NCBI RefSeq assembly: GCF_900104445.1
Contig: NZ_FNJI01000006.1
Coordinates: 124,001 to 188,000, forward strand
Source of the DNA: Desulforhopalus singaporensis
Lineage (GTDB): Bacteria; Desulfobacterota; Desulfobulbia; Desulfobulbales; Desulfocapsaceae
Length of the DNA stretch: 64,000 nucleotides
Direction of reading: 5' to 3'
The notes under the pieces are model-generated. The model did no database searches. It saw nothing but the letters and a program-made list of their open reading frames with translations, and was not told the origin of the DNA. Positions within the stretch are counted from its first letter, which is position 1; each line of letters starts with the position of its first letter. The position numbers were made by a program, and so were the translations under genes. Positions 10,258 to 19,529 of this stretch are shown piece by piece.

Positions 10258-12030
10258 TTGAATCTTACAAGATATGTCGGTAGTGTGATGCTGTCTCTTG
10301 CCGCTGTGGCGGTTTGGGCCTCCAATTCTCCAGGGGGATGTGTCAAGGGGGATTGTCAAAATGGTGTGGGGACCTATATTTCTGATGATGGCAGAGAGTA
10401 CATCGGTCAATTCAAGCAGGGGCTGTTGAGCGGCCGTGGGACTCTGAGGTTTCCCGACGGCACCGTTTATGAGGGTGATTTGTGTGACGGCAAGTTTCAC
10501 GGCCGGGGGCGGCTTACAGGCAGCGACGGCAGGGTCTACGAAGGACAGTTCAAGGATAATGTTATCCATGGTACCGGGACAATGAACCTGTCTGATGGTG
10601 CCAGGTATGTTGGTGAGTTCAGCTTTGGCAGGTTTCACGGCAAGGGGGAGCTCTATTTCTCGGACGGACGTAAATATACCGGTGACTTCAGGAACAGTTT
10701 TATTGACGGCAAAGGCCGGCTCGATTTTGGTGACGGCAGTTATCATGCAGGCATGTTCCACAACGGAAAACCGGCGGGGTTTGGAGAGCACCGTTACAGC
10801 GACGGTTCATTTTATGAAGGAGAGTTTGCCGGGGAAATGCGTCATGGTTACGGAAAATACAGGAGGCCTGACGGAGAACGGTATCAGGGAATGTTCGAAG
10901 AGGACAGGTACCACGGTGACGGTAAGCTGACATACCCCGATGGTCGTGTCTATGACGGTGAATTCCGTTATGGCGAGTGCCAGGGTATGGGGGTATTGCA
11001 GTATCCCGACGGTTCAAGGTATTCGGGAACCTTTACCGGTGGTCTGCCGGGTGGTCAGGGAACCATGGAATATCCTGATACATCTGTATATACAGGCGGA
11101 TTTGTTGCGGGCCAAAGAATCGGCCAGGGCGAATTGCGCTATGCCGACGGTACGGTCTATACAGGCGAATTCGCCGACGACCGGATTTATGGCCAGGGCA
11201 CCATGGCATACAGTGATGGACGGAAATATACCGGTTTTTTTGAAAACGGCCTGCCAAAAAGAGTCGGGCCCCGGGGTGGGCAGCAGACAGTCGCCTTAGG
11301 CAATAGTGCCGTGATGGCGAGCCCGCCTGCTGCAGAGGCTGTTTTAGAAAAAGAATCCGCAGGCGGGGGCCAGTCTTTTGGCAGCGGCCAGGATAAAAAA
11401 CCGACCGGGTTTTTCCCGGTCAAAGACGGGCTGGTGTACGATGCCGCAGGCAACCTGCCTTTTACCGGCAGCGCGATGGTTGGTTTTGATGACGGCAGGG
11501 TTTATGACGGCGGTTTTCTCTCCGGGAAAATGGACGGTGAGGGTGTTCTCAAATTCACCAACGGAGATATCTATCGTGGCGAGATGTCTCAGGGAGAAAT
11601 CAACGGATACGGGATCTATCTCCATGGCGACGGCAGGGAGTATGAAGGGTATTTCAAACAGGGGAAGAAGCACGGTCAGGGAAGGTTTGTCTATCCGGAT
11701 GGAACGAAATACCGCGGGACTTTCAAAAACGATCTGTTTTCCGGTCAAGGGGAATATCGTTTTGCCGACGGGAGCTTGTACAACGGTAATTTCAGGAACG
11801 GATTCTTCAACGGCAAAGGTGAACTCTGGTATAACGACGGAGGACATTATTCAGGGGAGTTCAAGGATGACCTGCTCCATGGGTACGGCGTGCTGAAGTC
11901 TGCGGATGGTTCTCTTTTCAAGGGAGAGTTCAAATACGGGCGCAGGGACGGCAAAGGTTCTCTGATCCTGGCCGACGGGAGTTTATACAAGGGTATTTTC
12001 CGTAACGACCGGTTGGTGGAAGAACAATGA
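10258..12030 (+). CDS. Secreted or envelope MORN-repeat protein
   Basis: A protein of about 590 residues built almost entirely of 23-residue MORN repeats (Y-x-G-x-F-x-x-G ... G-x-G ... D-G). The first block holds 12 perfect-length repeats and a partial one; a linker of about 75 residues rich in Ala/Gly/Lys follows; the second block holds seven more and a partial. A hydrophobic N-terminus (VMLSLAAVAVWAS) suggests a signal peptide. GGAGGA at 10248-10253 overlaps an in-frame TTG at 10246, so TTG 10258, four bases past it, is the better start. MORN proteins act as membrane-associated scaffolds; the substrate or partner is unknown here. Confidence 0.85.
   Translation: MNLTRYVGSVMLSLAAVAVWASNSPGGCVKGDCQNGVGTYISDDGREYIGQFKQGLLSGRGTLRFPDGTVYEGDLCDGKFHGRGRLTGSDGRVYEGQFKDNVIHGTGTMNLSDGARYVGEFSFGRFHGKGELYFSDGRKYTGDFRNSFIDGKGRLDFGDGSYHAGMFHNGKPAGFGEHRYSDGSFYEGEFAGEMRHGYGKYRRPDGERYQGMFEEDRYHGDGKLTYPDGRVYDGEFRYGECQGMGVLQYPDGSRYSGTFTGGLPGGQGTMEYPDTSVYTGGFVAGQRIGQGELRYADGTVYTGEFADDRIYGQGTMAYSDGRKYTGFFENGLPKRVGPRGGQQTVALGNSAVMASPPAAEAVLEKESAGGGQSFGSGQDKKPTGFFPVKDGLVYDAAGNLPFTGSAMVGFDDGRVYDGGFLSGKMDGEGVLKFTNGDIYRGEMSQGEINGYGIYLHGDGREYEGYFKQGKKHGQGRFVYPDGTKYRGTFKNDLFSGQGEYRFADGSLYNGNFRNGFFNGKGELWYNDGGHYSGEFKDDLLHGYGVLKSADGSLFKGEFKYGRRDGKGSLILADGSLYKGIFRNDRLVEEQ
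10399..11985 (+). repeat. Two blocks of 69-bp MORN-coding tandem repeats
   Basis: Exactly 12 units of 69 bp occupy 10399-11226 and seven more occupy 11503-11985, with partial units at 11227 and 11986. The period is invariant. The protein pattern is conserved while the codons differ widely, indicating old duplications kept by selection rather than a recent expansion. Confidence 0.85.
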
Positions 12031-12083
12031 AAAAGACGGAAATATTCTGCTTTAATAATAAAAGAGCGATGAGGTAAACCAGA

Positions 12084-12536
12084 ATGCGCTGGGGGTATAA
12101 GACGGTACATTATGAGCTGAAAAAAGAGGGGCTTCTGGGGTCCGCTTTCCTTGACGAAGCGGAGGTTGAGATGTCGCTTAACGAATACGGCAGGGCCGGA
12201 TGGGAACTTGTGTCCATGCTTGAAACTCTGGATGGACTGATCGCCGTGTTCAAGCAGCCCCTTGGTGTCGGGGTGAGCAGGGACAATGATTTTAGCCAGG
12301 TGCTGTCAATTTCCGGTCGAGACGATGAAGTCGACAGCAGTAGTCCGGGCGAGGAAGAAGACGACAATGATTCCGGCGAGGATGAGAAGCACATTGAATC
12401 GGAGCTTGTTGAAGAAAAGGAGCAGGTTGGTGAGCAACCTGTTGCTTTGACCGGTGATGAACAGACGGTCCGGCTGCTTCGTACAAAAGATGAACCTACA
12501 GCCAAGAGCGATATAGGTTCGATCCGGATTGAGTAG
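12084..12536 (+). CDS. DUF4177-type small protein with acidic tail
   Basis: A 150-residue protein. Residues 1-60 (WGYKTVHYEL ... NEYGRAGWELVSMLE ... GLIAVFKQPL) match the DUF4177 pattern, a short alpha-beta domain whose function is unknown. Residues about 85-125 are strongly acidic (SPGEEEDDNDSGEDEKH) and probably disordered. No signal peptide or membrane helix. It lies 53 bases after the MORN gene and 17 bases before the amidohydrolase, all in one direction, so it may be part of a longer operon. Confidence 0.75.
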   Translation: MRWGYKTVHYELKKEGLLGSAFLDEAEVEMSLNEYGRAGWELVSMLETLDGLIAVFKQPLGVGVSRDNDFSQVLSISGRDDEVDSSSPGEEEDDNDSGEDEKHIESELVEEKEQVGEQPVALTGDEQTVRLLRTKDEPTAKSDIGSIRIE

Positions 12537-12553
12537 CCTGCTGGTGAAATGGT

Positions 12554-13753
12554 ATGGAACAAAGACGGCAACTGGTGGTGGACGACAGACTTTTCGAGTG
12601 GATGCGTGATATCCGACGGACCATTCACCAACAGCCCGAGTTGAGCTTTCAGGAACATGATACCTCGCTTTACATTCAGAAAAAATTAAAGGAGCTGTCC
12701 ATCCCTTTCGTCAGCGGATGGGGCGGTACCGGGGTTGTCGGCACCCTGGGAGGCGGGGAGTGTGGCGGGGGGGCGGATCATCACGTCGGCCTGCGCGCCG
12801 ACATGGATGCTTTGCCGGTCAAGGAGTTGAACCATATCGACTACGCCTCGAAGAATCCGGGAGTGATGCACGCATGCGGCCATGACGGCCATGTCGCCAT
12901 GCTCCTGGGTGCCGCTGCCCTTTTGTCCAAAATCAATCCTTGCGGTCGCATCTCGCTGATCTTTCAACCCGCGGAAGAATACGGCAACGGTGCCCATAAA
13001 ATCATTGAGGAAGGAGCCCTCGACGATTCTTTGCAGGCTGTGTTCGCCGGACATATTGATACTCATTATGATACCGGGACGATTACCGTTGACGAAGGAA
13101 TAATCTGTTCCTTTGCCGATCCGTTCAGAATTACCCTCAAAGGATCGTCCGGCCATGCGGCAAGGCCCCATGAAACCAGGGACGCGATAGTTGCAGGGTG
13201 CTATCTGGTCACTGCGCTGCAGACCATTGTCTCAAGAGAGACTGATCCCAATCGTGCCGGGGTGGTGAGTGTCGGGTGTTTCAACGGCGGCAGCGGGCAT
13301 AACATCATCGGGGATACGGCGGTGCTGGAGGGGACGGTACGGAGTTCTCATCCTCAGGTGCGCAGCGATATCCTTGATGGAATTAACAGGGTTATGGACA
13401 GCATCGGCAAGCTGTTCAGGGTCGATGCAAAACTCGACTTCCTGCCTGGTCTGCCGGCTGTTATCAATTCAAAAACAGCAACTGACGTTGCCCGGGCGGC
13501 AGCGGTTGCGGTGGTGGGACACGAGGGGGTCATCTCCCAGGGACAGCCCAGTCTGGGGGCCGAGGATTTTTCGTTTTATCAGCAGATCGCCGACGGTTGT
13601 ATGGTGCGTTTTGGTGCAAGTCCGGGGGCAGAGGCGAGTCCGGCCCACTGCGGCACTTTCAATTTTGACGAGAAGGTTCTGGCTGTTGGTGCCAGCTGGC
13701 TCGCAACGGTTGCCCTCAGATGGCTTGGTGAATATGGGGAGCACAGCCCGTGA
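12554..13753 (+). CDS. M20-family amidohydrolase (hippurate/N-acyl amino acid hydrolase type)
   Basis: Zn/Mn-dependent hydrolase that removes acyl groups from amino acids or related amides; cytoplasmic. Metal-binding motifs of the M20D subfamily are present: GLRADMDALPV, MHACGHDGHVAMLLGAA, FQPAEE, and C-terminal GAEDFSFY. 399 residues is typical. The stop codon overlaps the GTG start of the next gene, which points to translational coupling with the ligase-like gene. Exact substrate is not predictable; the neighbours suggest an amide of glutamate or a gamma-glutamyl compound. Confidence 0.88.
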   Translation: MEQRRQLVVDDRLFEWMRDIRRTIHQQPELSFQEHDTSLYIQKKLKELSIPFVSGWGGTGVVGTLGGGECGGGADHHVGLRADMDALPVKELNHIDYASKNPGVMHACGHDGHVAMLLGAAALLSKINPCGRISLIFQPAEEYGNGAHKIIEEGALDDSLQAVFAGHIDTHYDTGTITVDEGIICSFADPFRITLKGSSGHAARPHETRDAIVAGCYLVTALQTIVSRETDPNRAGVVSVGCFNGGSGHNIIGDTAVLEGTVRSSHPQVRSDILDGINRVMDSIGKLFRVDAKLDFLPGLPAVINSKTATDVARAAAVAVVGHEGVISQGQPSLGAEDFSFYQQIADGCMVRFGASPGAEASPAHCGTFNFDEKVLAVGASWLATVALRWLGEYGEHSP

Positions 13754-14907
13754 AAAAAACAGAACAGGGGGGGCTGCCGCTACCCGATGATGGACCATCG
13801 CATCGTTTTGCCATCAGTCCCAGGTACACCCTTGGTGTTGAAATCGAGTTCCAGACCCTTGATATGAAATCATGGGACCTGGCGCCAATGGCGCCGATTC
13901 TTTTGCAAAACGCCCCATCACTGCTGCGTCCGAGGCTTTCCCCCGAATTTATCCAGTCGATTCTTGAAATTCGAACCGGAGTCTGTTTTTCTCTGCATGA
14001 CGTGGAAAATGATCTGATGCAGACTATCAGCCTGGCAGAAGAACTGGCCGTAGATAATGGTTGTCGGCTCTTTTCGGCAAGTCTTCATCCCTTTGCCAGT
14101 CACAGCGACCAGCTGCTGACCACCAATAAGCGGTATGCGCAGATAATGGATCAACTGCAGATAGTAGGGAGAAGATTTATCGCCCAGGGGCTTCATGTGC
14201 ATGTTGGAATGCCAGATGGAGACACGGCGGTTAGAGTCAACAACAAAATCCAGGCCTATCTGCCGATCCTGTTATCGCTGTCCACCTCTTCACCGTTTTC
14301 CCAGAGCGAGGACACCGGACTTATGTCATATCGGACCAAACTGTTTGAAGCGCTTCCGCTCGCGGGGATCTATACCTACCTTGCAGGCTGGGCCGACCTG
14401 GTACGTGAACTGGATCTGCTCAAAGCTGCCGGGGTGATCAACTCGTTTAAGGATCTGTGGTGGGATGCCAGGCCCAACCCGGAGTTTGGTACAGTGGAAA
14501 TCAGAATATGCGATCTGCCGTTCAGATTCAACGATATCCTGGCGATTACCGCCTTGATACAGGCTCTTGCGGCTACGTTGGCCGAACAGCGTGAACCTGC
14601 CGCCCCTCTTGATCATTACATACTGCAGGCCAATAAGTGGCAGGCGGCAAGATATGGGCTTGACGGAGAGTTTCTCGACCCATCCGGTTGGCTTGGCGGG
14701 CGACGAATGTCGTTTCGAAGCGCTGTGGTGGCCCTGCTGAGAACAGTGATCCCGATGACGGTGAGGCTGGGGTCGGAGCGATACGCGGGGTTGGTGGAAC
14801 CGATTTTGAGCAACGGGACCGGTGCCGATTACATGCGAAAGAAATTTACAGAAACTGGTAACCTCAAAGAGGTTATTCGATCTCTTCAGGGGGAGTTCTG
14901 GAAGTGA
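13750..14907 (+). CDS. GCS2-family carboxylate-amine ligase (YbdK-like)
   Basis: Member of the glutamate-cysteine ligase type 2 family, which joins a glutamate gamma-carboxylate to an amine using ATP. The family signature YTLGVEIEFQTLD is near residue 27, followed by LHVHVGM and the region PNPEFGTVEIRICDLPF. 385 residues matches YbdK relatives. It starts with GTG overlapping the amidohydrolase stop and its own stop overlaps the GTG of the gamma-glutamyltransferase. The true amine substrate is unknown; glutathione synthesis is only one option because no glutathione synthetase is nearby. Confidence 0.85.
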   Translation: MKKTEQGGLPLPDDGPSHRFAISPRYTLGVEIEFQTLDMKSWDLAPMAPILLQNAPSLLRPRLSPEFIQSILEIRTGVCFSLHDVENDLMQTISLAEELAVDNGCRLFSASLHPFASHSDQLLTTNKRYAQIMDQLQIVGRRFIAQGLHVHVGMPDGDTAVRVNNKIQAYLPILLSLSTSSPFSQSEDTGLMSYRTKLFEALPLAGIYTYLAGWADLVRELDLLKAAGVINSFKDLWWDARPNPEFGTVEIRICDLPFRFNDILAITALIQALAATLAEQREPAAPLDHYILQANKWQAARYGLDGEFLDPSGWLGGRRMSFRSAVVALLRTVIPMTVRLGSERYAGLVEPILSNGTGADYMRKKFTETGNLKEVIRSLQGEFWK

Positions 14908-16445
14908 GCCGATATACGAAATCGATAGTGGCCTCCGGACACGCCGAAGTGAGCAGGGCGGCCGGAACGATACTGGAGGAAGGGGGGAATGCTTTTGATG
15001 CCGTTGTTGCCGCCGGTTTTGCCTCGGCGGTGGTTGAGCCCGCCCTGACAAGCCTTGGCGGCGGCGGGTTGCTGGTGGGCAGAAGCGAGGAACGAGGGAA
15101 AAATGTCTTCTTTGATTTTTTCGTTGATTCACCCGGCAGGGGGAGAAAACCTGATCGCCCGCCTGACGATTTTTTTGCGGTAACCGTTCAATTTTCCGGA
15201 TCATCCCAGGACTTTAACGTGGGGTGTGGTTCGGTTGCCGTACCCGGAACCCTGAAAGGACTGCTGCACACCCATCGTCGGCTGGGACGGATGGGGTTGG
15301 GGGATGTGATCGCTCCGGCCGCAGAACTTGCCAGAAGCCATCTGCTCAACGAGCAGCAGGGACATTTTCTTCAGCTGCTCAGACCCATCATGACGCTGTC
15401 TGCAAGAGGGCGCGCCATCTATGAACCCGGAGGGAAATACCTGCAACCGGGGGACCGGTTGTGCAACCCGGAGATCGCCTCTTTTCTCGACCAGCTCGCG
15501 ACTGAAGGGGATGACAGTTTTTATCGCGGTGAAATCGCAGGCAAAATCGATGCGGAAATGCGCGACAGGGGTGGGTGGCTCAGCTACGAGGATCTTGCCT
15601 CCTACAAGGTGCGGGAGAGAAAAGCCTTGAACATACCGTACCGAAACGGTGTGTTGGTGACCCCCGGCGAACCTTCCATGGGAGGTACGCTTATCGGACT
15701 CTCTTTGAGCCTAATGGCTGAAATAAAGGTCAAAGACGAGTTGTGGGGAACCGGACTCCAACTGGTAAACAGTGTCGGTCTGATGAACGAGGTGGAACGG
15801 TTGCGAAAGCGTGGCATTACCAGTTTTGAAGCGCTGATCGGGTTTATGGAACAAGGGAAGCTGAAAAAAAAATCCATGAACAATATACGGCTTTTTAGTC
15901 GGGGGACGACCCATGTATCGGTGGCCGACAGACATGGAAACTGTGCCAGTATGACCTGTTCCAACGGTGAAGGATCCGGCTATTTCGCCCCGACAACAGG
16001 GATCATGATCAACAACATGATGGGCGAAGACGATCTCCATCCGGAAGGTTTCCATCTCATGGCGCCGGGGAAAAGAGTCTACTCCATGATGTCGCCATCC
16101 CTGTTTATGGAAGGTGACCGTGTCCGGCTTGTTATCGGCAGCGGCGGCTCCAAGCGCATCCGTACCGCGATAACCCAGGTTTTAAGCCAGGTGGTCGACT
16201 TTGACCTCCCGTTGCAACGCGCGGTGGATAGTCCGCGACTGTATCTTGACGAGGGATTGCTGCAGATTGAACCGGGATTTGACAGCCAGGCGCTGGACCA
16301 GCTCGAAAACTTCGTACCGGTCAACAGGTGGACGCAGCGCGATGTCTATTTCGGCGGGGTGCACGCAGTAATCCCGGGAGTAGAGGGCGCCGGTGATCCC
16401 CGGCGGGGCGGGGCGGTCGTGGTCGTCAACCACCCCGCTGCGTAA
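14904..16445 (+). CDS. Gamma-glutamyltransferase-like Ntn hydrolase, no signal peptide
   Basis: Gamma-glutamyltranspeptidase family: hydrolyses or transfers gamma-glutamyl groups after self-cleavage. The cleavage site and nucleophile are visible as RGTTHVSVADRHGN, with T335 the expected first residue of the small subunit (179 residues). The oxyanion segment GSGGSKR follows. The large subunit is shorter than in the enterobacterial enzyme and begins directly with MSRYTKSIVASGHAEVS, so no export signal is present; most family members are periplasmic. Translationally coupled to the ligase, suggesting an intracellular gamma-glutamyl cycle or detoxification. Confidence 0.88.
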   Translation: MSRYTKSIVASGHAEVSRAAGTILEEGGNAFDAVVAAGFASAVVEPALTSLGGGGLLVGRSEERGKNVFFDFFVDSPGRGRKPDRPPDDFFAVTVQFSGSSQDFNVGCGSVAVPGTLKGLLHTHRRLGRMGLGDVIAPAAELARSHLLNEQQGHFLQLLRPIMTLSARGRAIYEPGGKYLQPGDRLCNPEIASFLDQLATEGDDSFYRGEIAGKIDAEMRDRGGWLSYEDLASYKVRERKALNIPYRNGVLVTPGEPSMGGTLIGLSLSLMAEIKVKDELWGTGLQLVNSVGLMNEVERLRKRGITSFEALIGFMEQGKLKKKSMNNIRLFSRGTTHVSVADRHGNCASMTCSNGEGSGYFAPTTGIMINNMMGEDDLHPEGFHLMAPGKRVYSMMSPSLFMEGDRVRLVIGSGGSKRIRTAITQVLSQVVDFDLPLQRAVDSPRLYLDEGLLQIEPGFDSQALDQLENFVPVNRWTQRDVYFGGVHAVIPGVEGAGDPRRGGAVVVVNHPAA

Positions 16446-16496
16446 CAAGCCGCGGAAAATAAACGGCTGGCTGCGGGATTACTGGCATCTTCTGGG

Positions 16497-18704
16497 TTAC
16501 CCGAGGTTGAGGAAGGTTCCGACCTGGAACACTGCCGTTGCCATCACAAAAGCGAAGATGGTGTTGAATGTGAGGGAAAAAAACGCCCATTTCCAGCTCG
16601 ATTCCTTGGCGATACAGACGATCGTGACAAAGCAGGGAGCGTAAAACATGATGAATATCAGGGCGGAGATGGCGACGACCCTGTTCCAGTTGTCATCGTT
16701 TCGCAGCCGCGCACCGAGGGAGCCGGATTCGTCGGCATCCACTTCGCCCATTGAGTAAGCAGTCCCCAGGGTGGAGACAATCACCTCCTTGGCCGCAAAC
16801 CCGCCGATGAGCGCGATATTGGTGCGCCAGTCAAATCCGGCCAGTTGGGTAAAGGATTCAAACGCCGTTCCTACCCTCCCGGCGATGGAGTAACGCAGGT
16901 TAGCCTGGGTCTGGTGATTGTCGATCAGCGCCAGTTGGTTATGGACGCTCTGCGCATCAGCAGAGAGATCACGTTGGCCGGCGTTGATCTCGTTTCGCAC
17001 TTGCTGGGTGGTCGAAGCGAGGATTGCTTCTTTTTCCTTGGTGAACTGTTGCTGTTTTTCCATGGGCAACGAGGGAAATGTCATAAGCGCCCACAGGAGA
17101 ATGGATATGCCGAGAATGACGGTACCCGCCTTTTTTATGTACTGGTAGGTTCTCTCCCAGGTGTGAATAAAGAGACCGCGCAGGGTCGGGAAACGGTAAG
17201 GGGGCAGCTCCATTACAAAAGGGGTCGGATCGCCTTTGAGTACCGTGGATCGAAAAATCTTGGCGGCAAAAAGCGCCACCACCCAGGCGAGCAGTGTAAA
17301 AAGAAACATGTACTGGGCCTTGTGTTCGTTAAAAAAGGCGCCGATAAGCAGGGCCAGCACCGGGATTTTGGCGCCACAGTTCATGAACGGCACAGTGAGC
17401 AGGGTTGCCATTCTCTCCTTGGGAGAGCGCAGGGTCCGGGTGGCCATGATGCCCGGCACGGCACAACCTCCGGCAATTCCTCCCGAGACGATAAATGGCA
17501 TGACCGATGATCCGTGGAGGCCGAAAATTCTAAATATCCGATCCATCATATAGGCCACCCGGGCAAGATAACCGGAGTCTTCGAGGATCGCGATACCAAA
17601 GAACATGAACATGATAAGGGGTACAAAGCCGAGAACCCCGCCGACGCCGTCGATCATTCCCGAGATAAGCATCGATTTCATCATACCATCGGGGAGCAGC
17701 GAATCGACAACTCCGCCCAGCCAGCTAAAGAACGACTCGAGAAGAGCGACCGGAAACTCGCTCCAGGAAAAGGTGAACTGGTACAACGAGAAGAGCACCG
17801 CCAGCATGATCACCGGTCCGATGAGCCGATTGGTCAGGACCTTGTCAATGCGGTCCGATGTGTAGAGTCGTTCGGTGTCGAATTTGTGGGTGACCACCCC
17901 CTGTCTCAGGATTGACTTGATAAAGCCGTAGCGGTGGTCGGCGATTATCGCTTCGGGATAGACGTCGAGGGTGCGTTTACTGTGGTCCGCCACCTCGGTG
18001 ACAAAGTTTTCCAGGCGGCTGCCGATCTCCTTGTTTTCCGTCTGACCCTTGGCGAGGAGCTGGTCGTCGTTTTCCAGGTACTTGATGGCGGTGTACCGGC
18101 TTGGATAAATATCAGACAGAAAATCATTGTCTTCGATAATGGCTACCAGGGAGCTAATGGCATTGTCCAGGTCGTCTCCATAGGAGATGATTCTTGGTTC
18201 CCATCTGGCATCTGTTGTCGCAACCCTTATGCACCCTTTGAGCAGCTCTTCCATGCCGGAGCCGGAACGGGCCACGATGGGGACAACCGGGACCATCAAC
18301 AGTTCCTCGAGCAGCTTCGCCTTTACCTCCATCCCCCTCGCCTTGGCAACATCCATCATGTTCAGGGCGATAAGCACCGGTACGCCGAGCTCGAGCAGCT
18401 GGCAGGTCAGGTAGAGGTTCCTCTCGATATTGGAGGCGTCGACGATATTAATCACCACGTCGGGCCGCTCATTGACCAGATGGTCTCTGGCCACCAACTC
18501 TTCAGCGGAGTAGGCGGTCATCGAATAGGTGCCGGGCAGATCGGTAATGGTGATTTTGTAGTTTTCGTGTATAAGACATCCTTCTTTGTGATCAACAGTG
18601 ATTCCTGGATAGTTCCCGACATGTTGCCTGGCGCCTGTCAGTCTGTTGAAAAGGGTCGTCTTTCCGGCGTTCGGATTGCCCGCAAGGGCCATTTTCAGCT
18701 GCAT
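16497..18704 (-). CDS. feoB: Ferrous iron transport protein B
   Basis: Inner-membrane Fe(II) transporter with an N-terminal G-protein domain. GNPNAGKTTLFNRL (G1) starts at residue 9; G3 is DLPGTYSM and G4 is NMMD; the C-terminal part holds the Gate regions with CGAKIPVLALL-type helices and several membrane segments. The open frame runs upstream to 18938 but the extra 78 residues are not FeoB-like; ATG 18704 gives the family N-terminus and 735 residues. It follows a Cys-rich peptide and two FeoA genes. A Fur-type operator was not seen. Confidence 0.95.
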   Translation of the reverse strand: MQLKMALAGNPNAGKTTLFNRLTGARQHVGNYPGITVDHKEGCLIHENYKITITDLPGTYSMTAYSAEELVARDHLVNERPDVVINIVDASNIERNLYLTCQLLELGVPVLIALNMMDVAKARGMEVKAKLLEELLMVPVVPIVARSGSGMEELLKGCIRVATTDARWEPRIISYGDDLDNAISSLVAIIEDNDFLSDIYPSRYTAIKYLENDDQLLAKGQTENKEIGSRLENFVTEVADHSKRTLDVYPEAIIADHRYGFIKSILRQGVVTHKFDTERLYTSDRIDKVLTNRLIGPVIMLAVLFSLYQFTFSWSEFPVALLESFFSWLGGVVDSLLPDGMMKSMLISGMIDGVGGVLGFVPLIMFMFFGIAILEDSGYLARVAYMMDRIFRIFGLHGSSVMPFIVSGGIAGGCAVPGIMATRTLRSPKERMATLLTVPFMNCGAKIPVLALLIGAFFNEHKAQYMFLFTLLAWVVALFAAKIFRSTVLKGDPTPFVMELPPYRFPTLRGLFIHTWERTYQYIKKAGTVILGISILLWALMTFPSLPMEKQQQFTKEKEAILASTTQQVRNEINAGQRDLSADAQSVHNQLALIDNHQTQANLRYSIAGRVGTAFESFTQLAGFDWRTNIALIGGFAAKEVIVSTLGTAYSMGEVDADESGSLGARLRNDDNWNRVVAISALIFIMFYAPCFVTIVCIAKESSWKWAFFSLTFNTIFAFVMATAVFQVGTFLNLG

Positions 18705-18789
18705 TGGTCTTCTGGTAGTCTGGTTTTCAAAGGGTAATGGGAGGTGTTGGCACTGCCCTGGCTGATAAACATAGGTATTGAAGTCGAGA

Positions 18790-18963
18790 TCATGATTTGG
18801 AGCTATTGTCGGGACACGATGAGTCCGAACAGCAGGAGCAGCCGGAACAGGAAACTTTGCCACCTTTTTGGCTCGCCATTTTCCACTGGATAAAAAATTT
18901 TCTCCCGACATAGATAGCGGCCAAGACGACCACAGCAAGCACGATAATTTTTTCGCTGTACAT
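18790..18963 (-). CDS. FeoB-associated Cys-rich membrane peptide
   Basis: A 57-residue gene just upstream of feoB. Residues 5-25 form one membrane helix (EKIIVLAVVVLAAIYVGRKF); the tail carries a cysteine cluster CSGCSCCSDSSC and ends a few residues later. This is the layout of FeoB-associated Cys-rich proteins found beside feoB in many anaerobes, thought to deliver or sense iron at the membrane. It starts at ATG 18963 and stops 85 bases before feoB, in the same direction. Confidence 0.8.
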   Translation of the reverse strand: MYSEKIIVLAVVVLAAIYVGRKFFIQWKMASQKGGKVSCSGCSCCSDSSCPDNSSKS

Positions 18964-18998
18964 AATAAATAATTAGATGCGCCTAACTTTGATTGATT

Positions 18999-19024
18999 AA
19001 AAAAAACCCGATTTCCAGATCGGG
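18999..19024 (-). terminator. Rho-independent terminator between feoA and the Cys-rich peptide gene
   Basis: On the minus strand CCCGAT-CTGGAA-ATCGGG (6-bp stem, 6-base loop) runs straight into eight T (complement of 18999-19006). It lies 26 bases after the stop of the FeoA gene at 19050, so it would end or attenuate transcription before the Cys-rich peptide and feoB. Confidence 0.7.
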
Positions 19025-19049
19025 CTCTACTGCACCAGCACCACGCAGT

Positions 19050-19358
19050 TTACAGGTTTGTCACATAGATGTTGTCCGATACCTGTTCATCAAGGCTTAT
19101 GGTGCCGCCATTGACTTTCAGGATGCACTGGCTTCCGGTATGTGCGCAGATTATATCGGCCACTACTCCGGGGTATACTCCCATGGATGCCATTTTTGCG
19201 CAGATCTTCCTGTCGCCGGTGACCTTGCACACTCTGACCCGGCCGCACCGTCCGTGTTTCGACAGTTTGGACACCGCCTGAGAGCAATGTTTCAGCCCAA
19301 AGCAGTTTTTTACCTTGTCCCTGAAGCAGCAATGATTCTTTTTTTTCTTTCCAATCAT
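19050..19358 (-). CDS. feoA: FeoA-domain protein with Cys-rich N-terminus
   Basis: SH3-like FeoA domain in residues about 45-102 (VCKVTGDRKICAKMASMGVYPG ... LKVNGGTISL), the small cytoplasmic partner of FeoB. The first 40 residues are Lys/Cys rich (KKKKNHCCF, KNCFGLKHC), a feature seen in some anaerobe FeoA proteins. ATG 19358, preceded by AAGAGG at good distance, is preferred over in-frame upstream TTG/GTG codons at 19391 and 19388. It is separated from feoB by a terminator. Confidence 0.85.
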   Translation of the reverse strand: MIGKKKKNHCCFRDKVKNCFGLKHCSQAVSKLSKHGRCGRVRVCKVTGDRKICAKMASMGVYPGVVADIICAHTGSQCILKVNGGTISLDEQVSDNIYVTNL

Positions 19359-19529
19359 TTTCAACCTCTTGATGACTTTTAGGTACACCAAACTATAGTG
19401 TTGGTCAACTGTTTTCTCAAGGTCGGTAATTTTTTTTAGCCACTCCTAATAATAGTTCACCACGTTCCTAGAACAGGAATTGTAACGTACTGTCAAGTTT
19501 ACTGCTTTTCAGGTCTTTTGCCACCGGTG

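Noticed and set aside
10399-11985. Tandem repeats as a CRISPR array
   Set aside because: The 69-bp units are coding MORN repeats in one frame without identical repeats or spacers.
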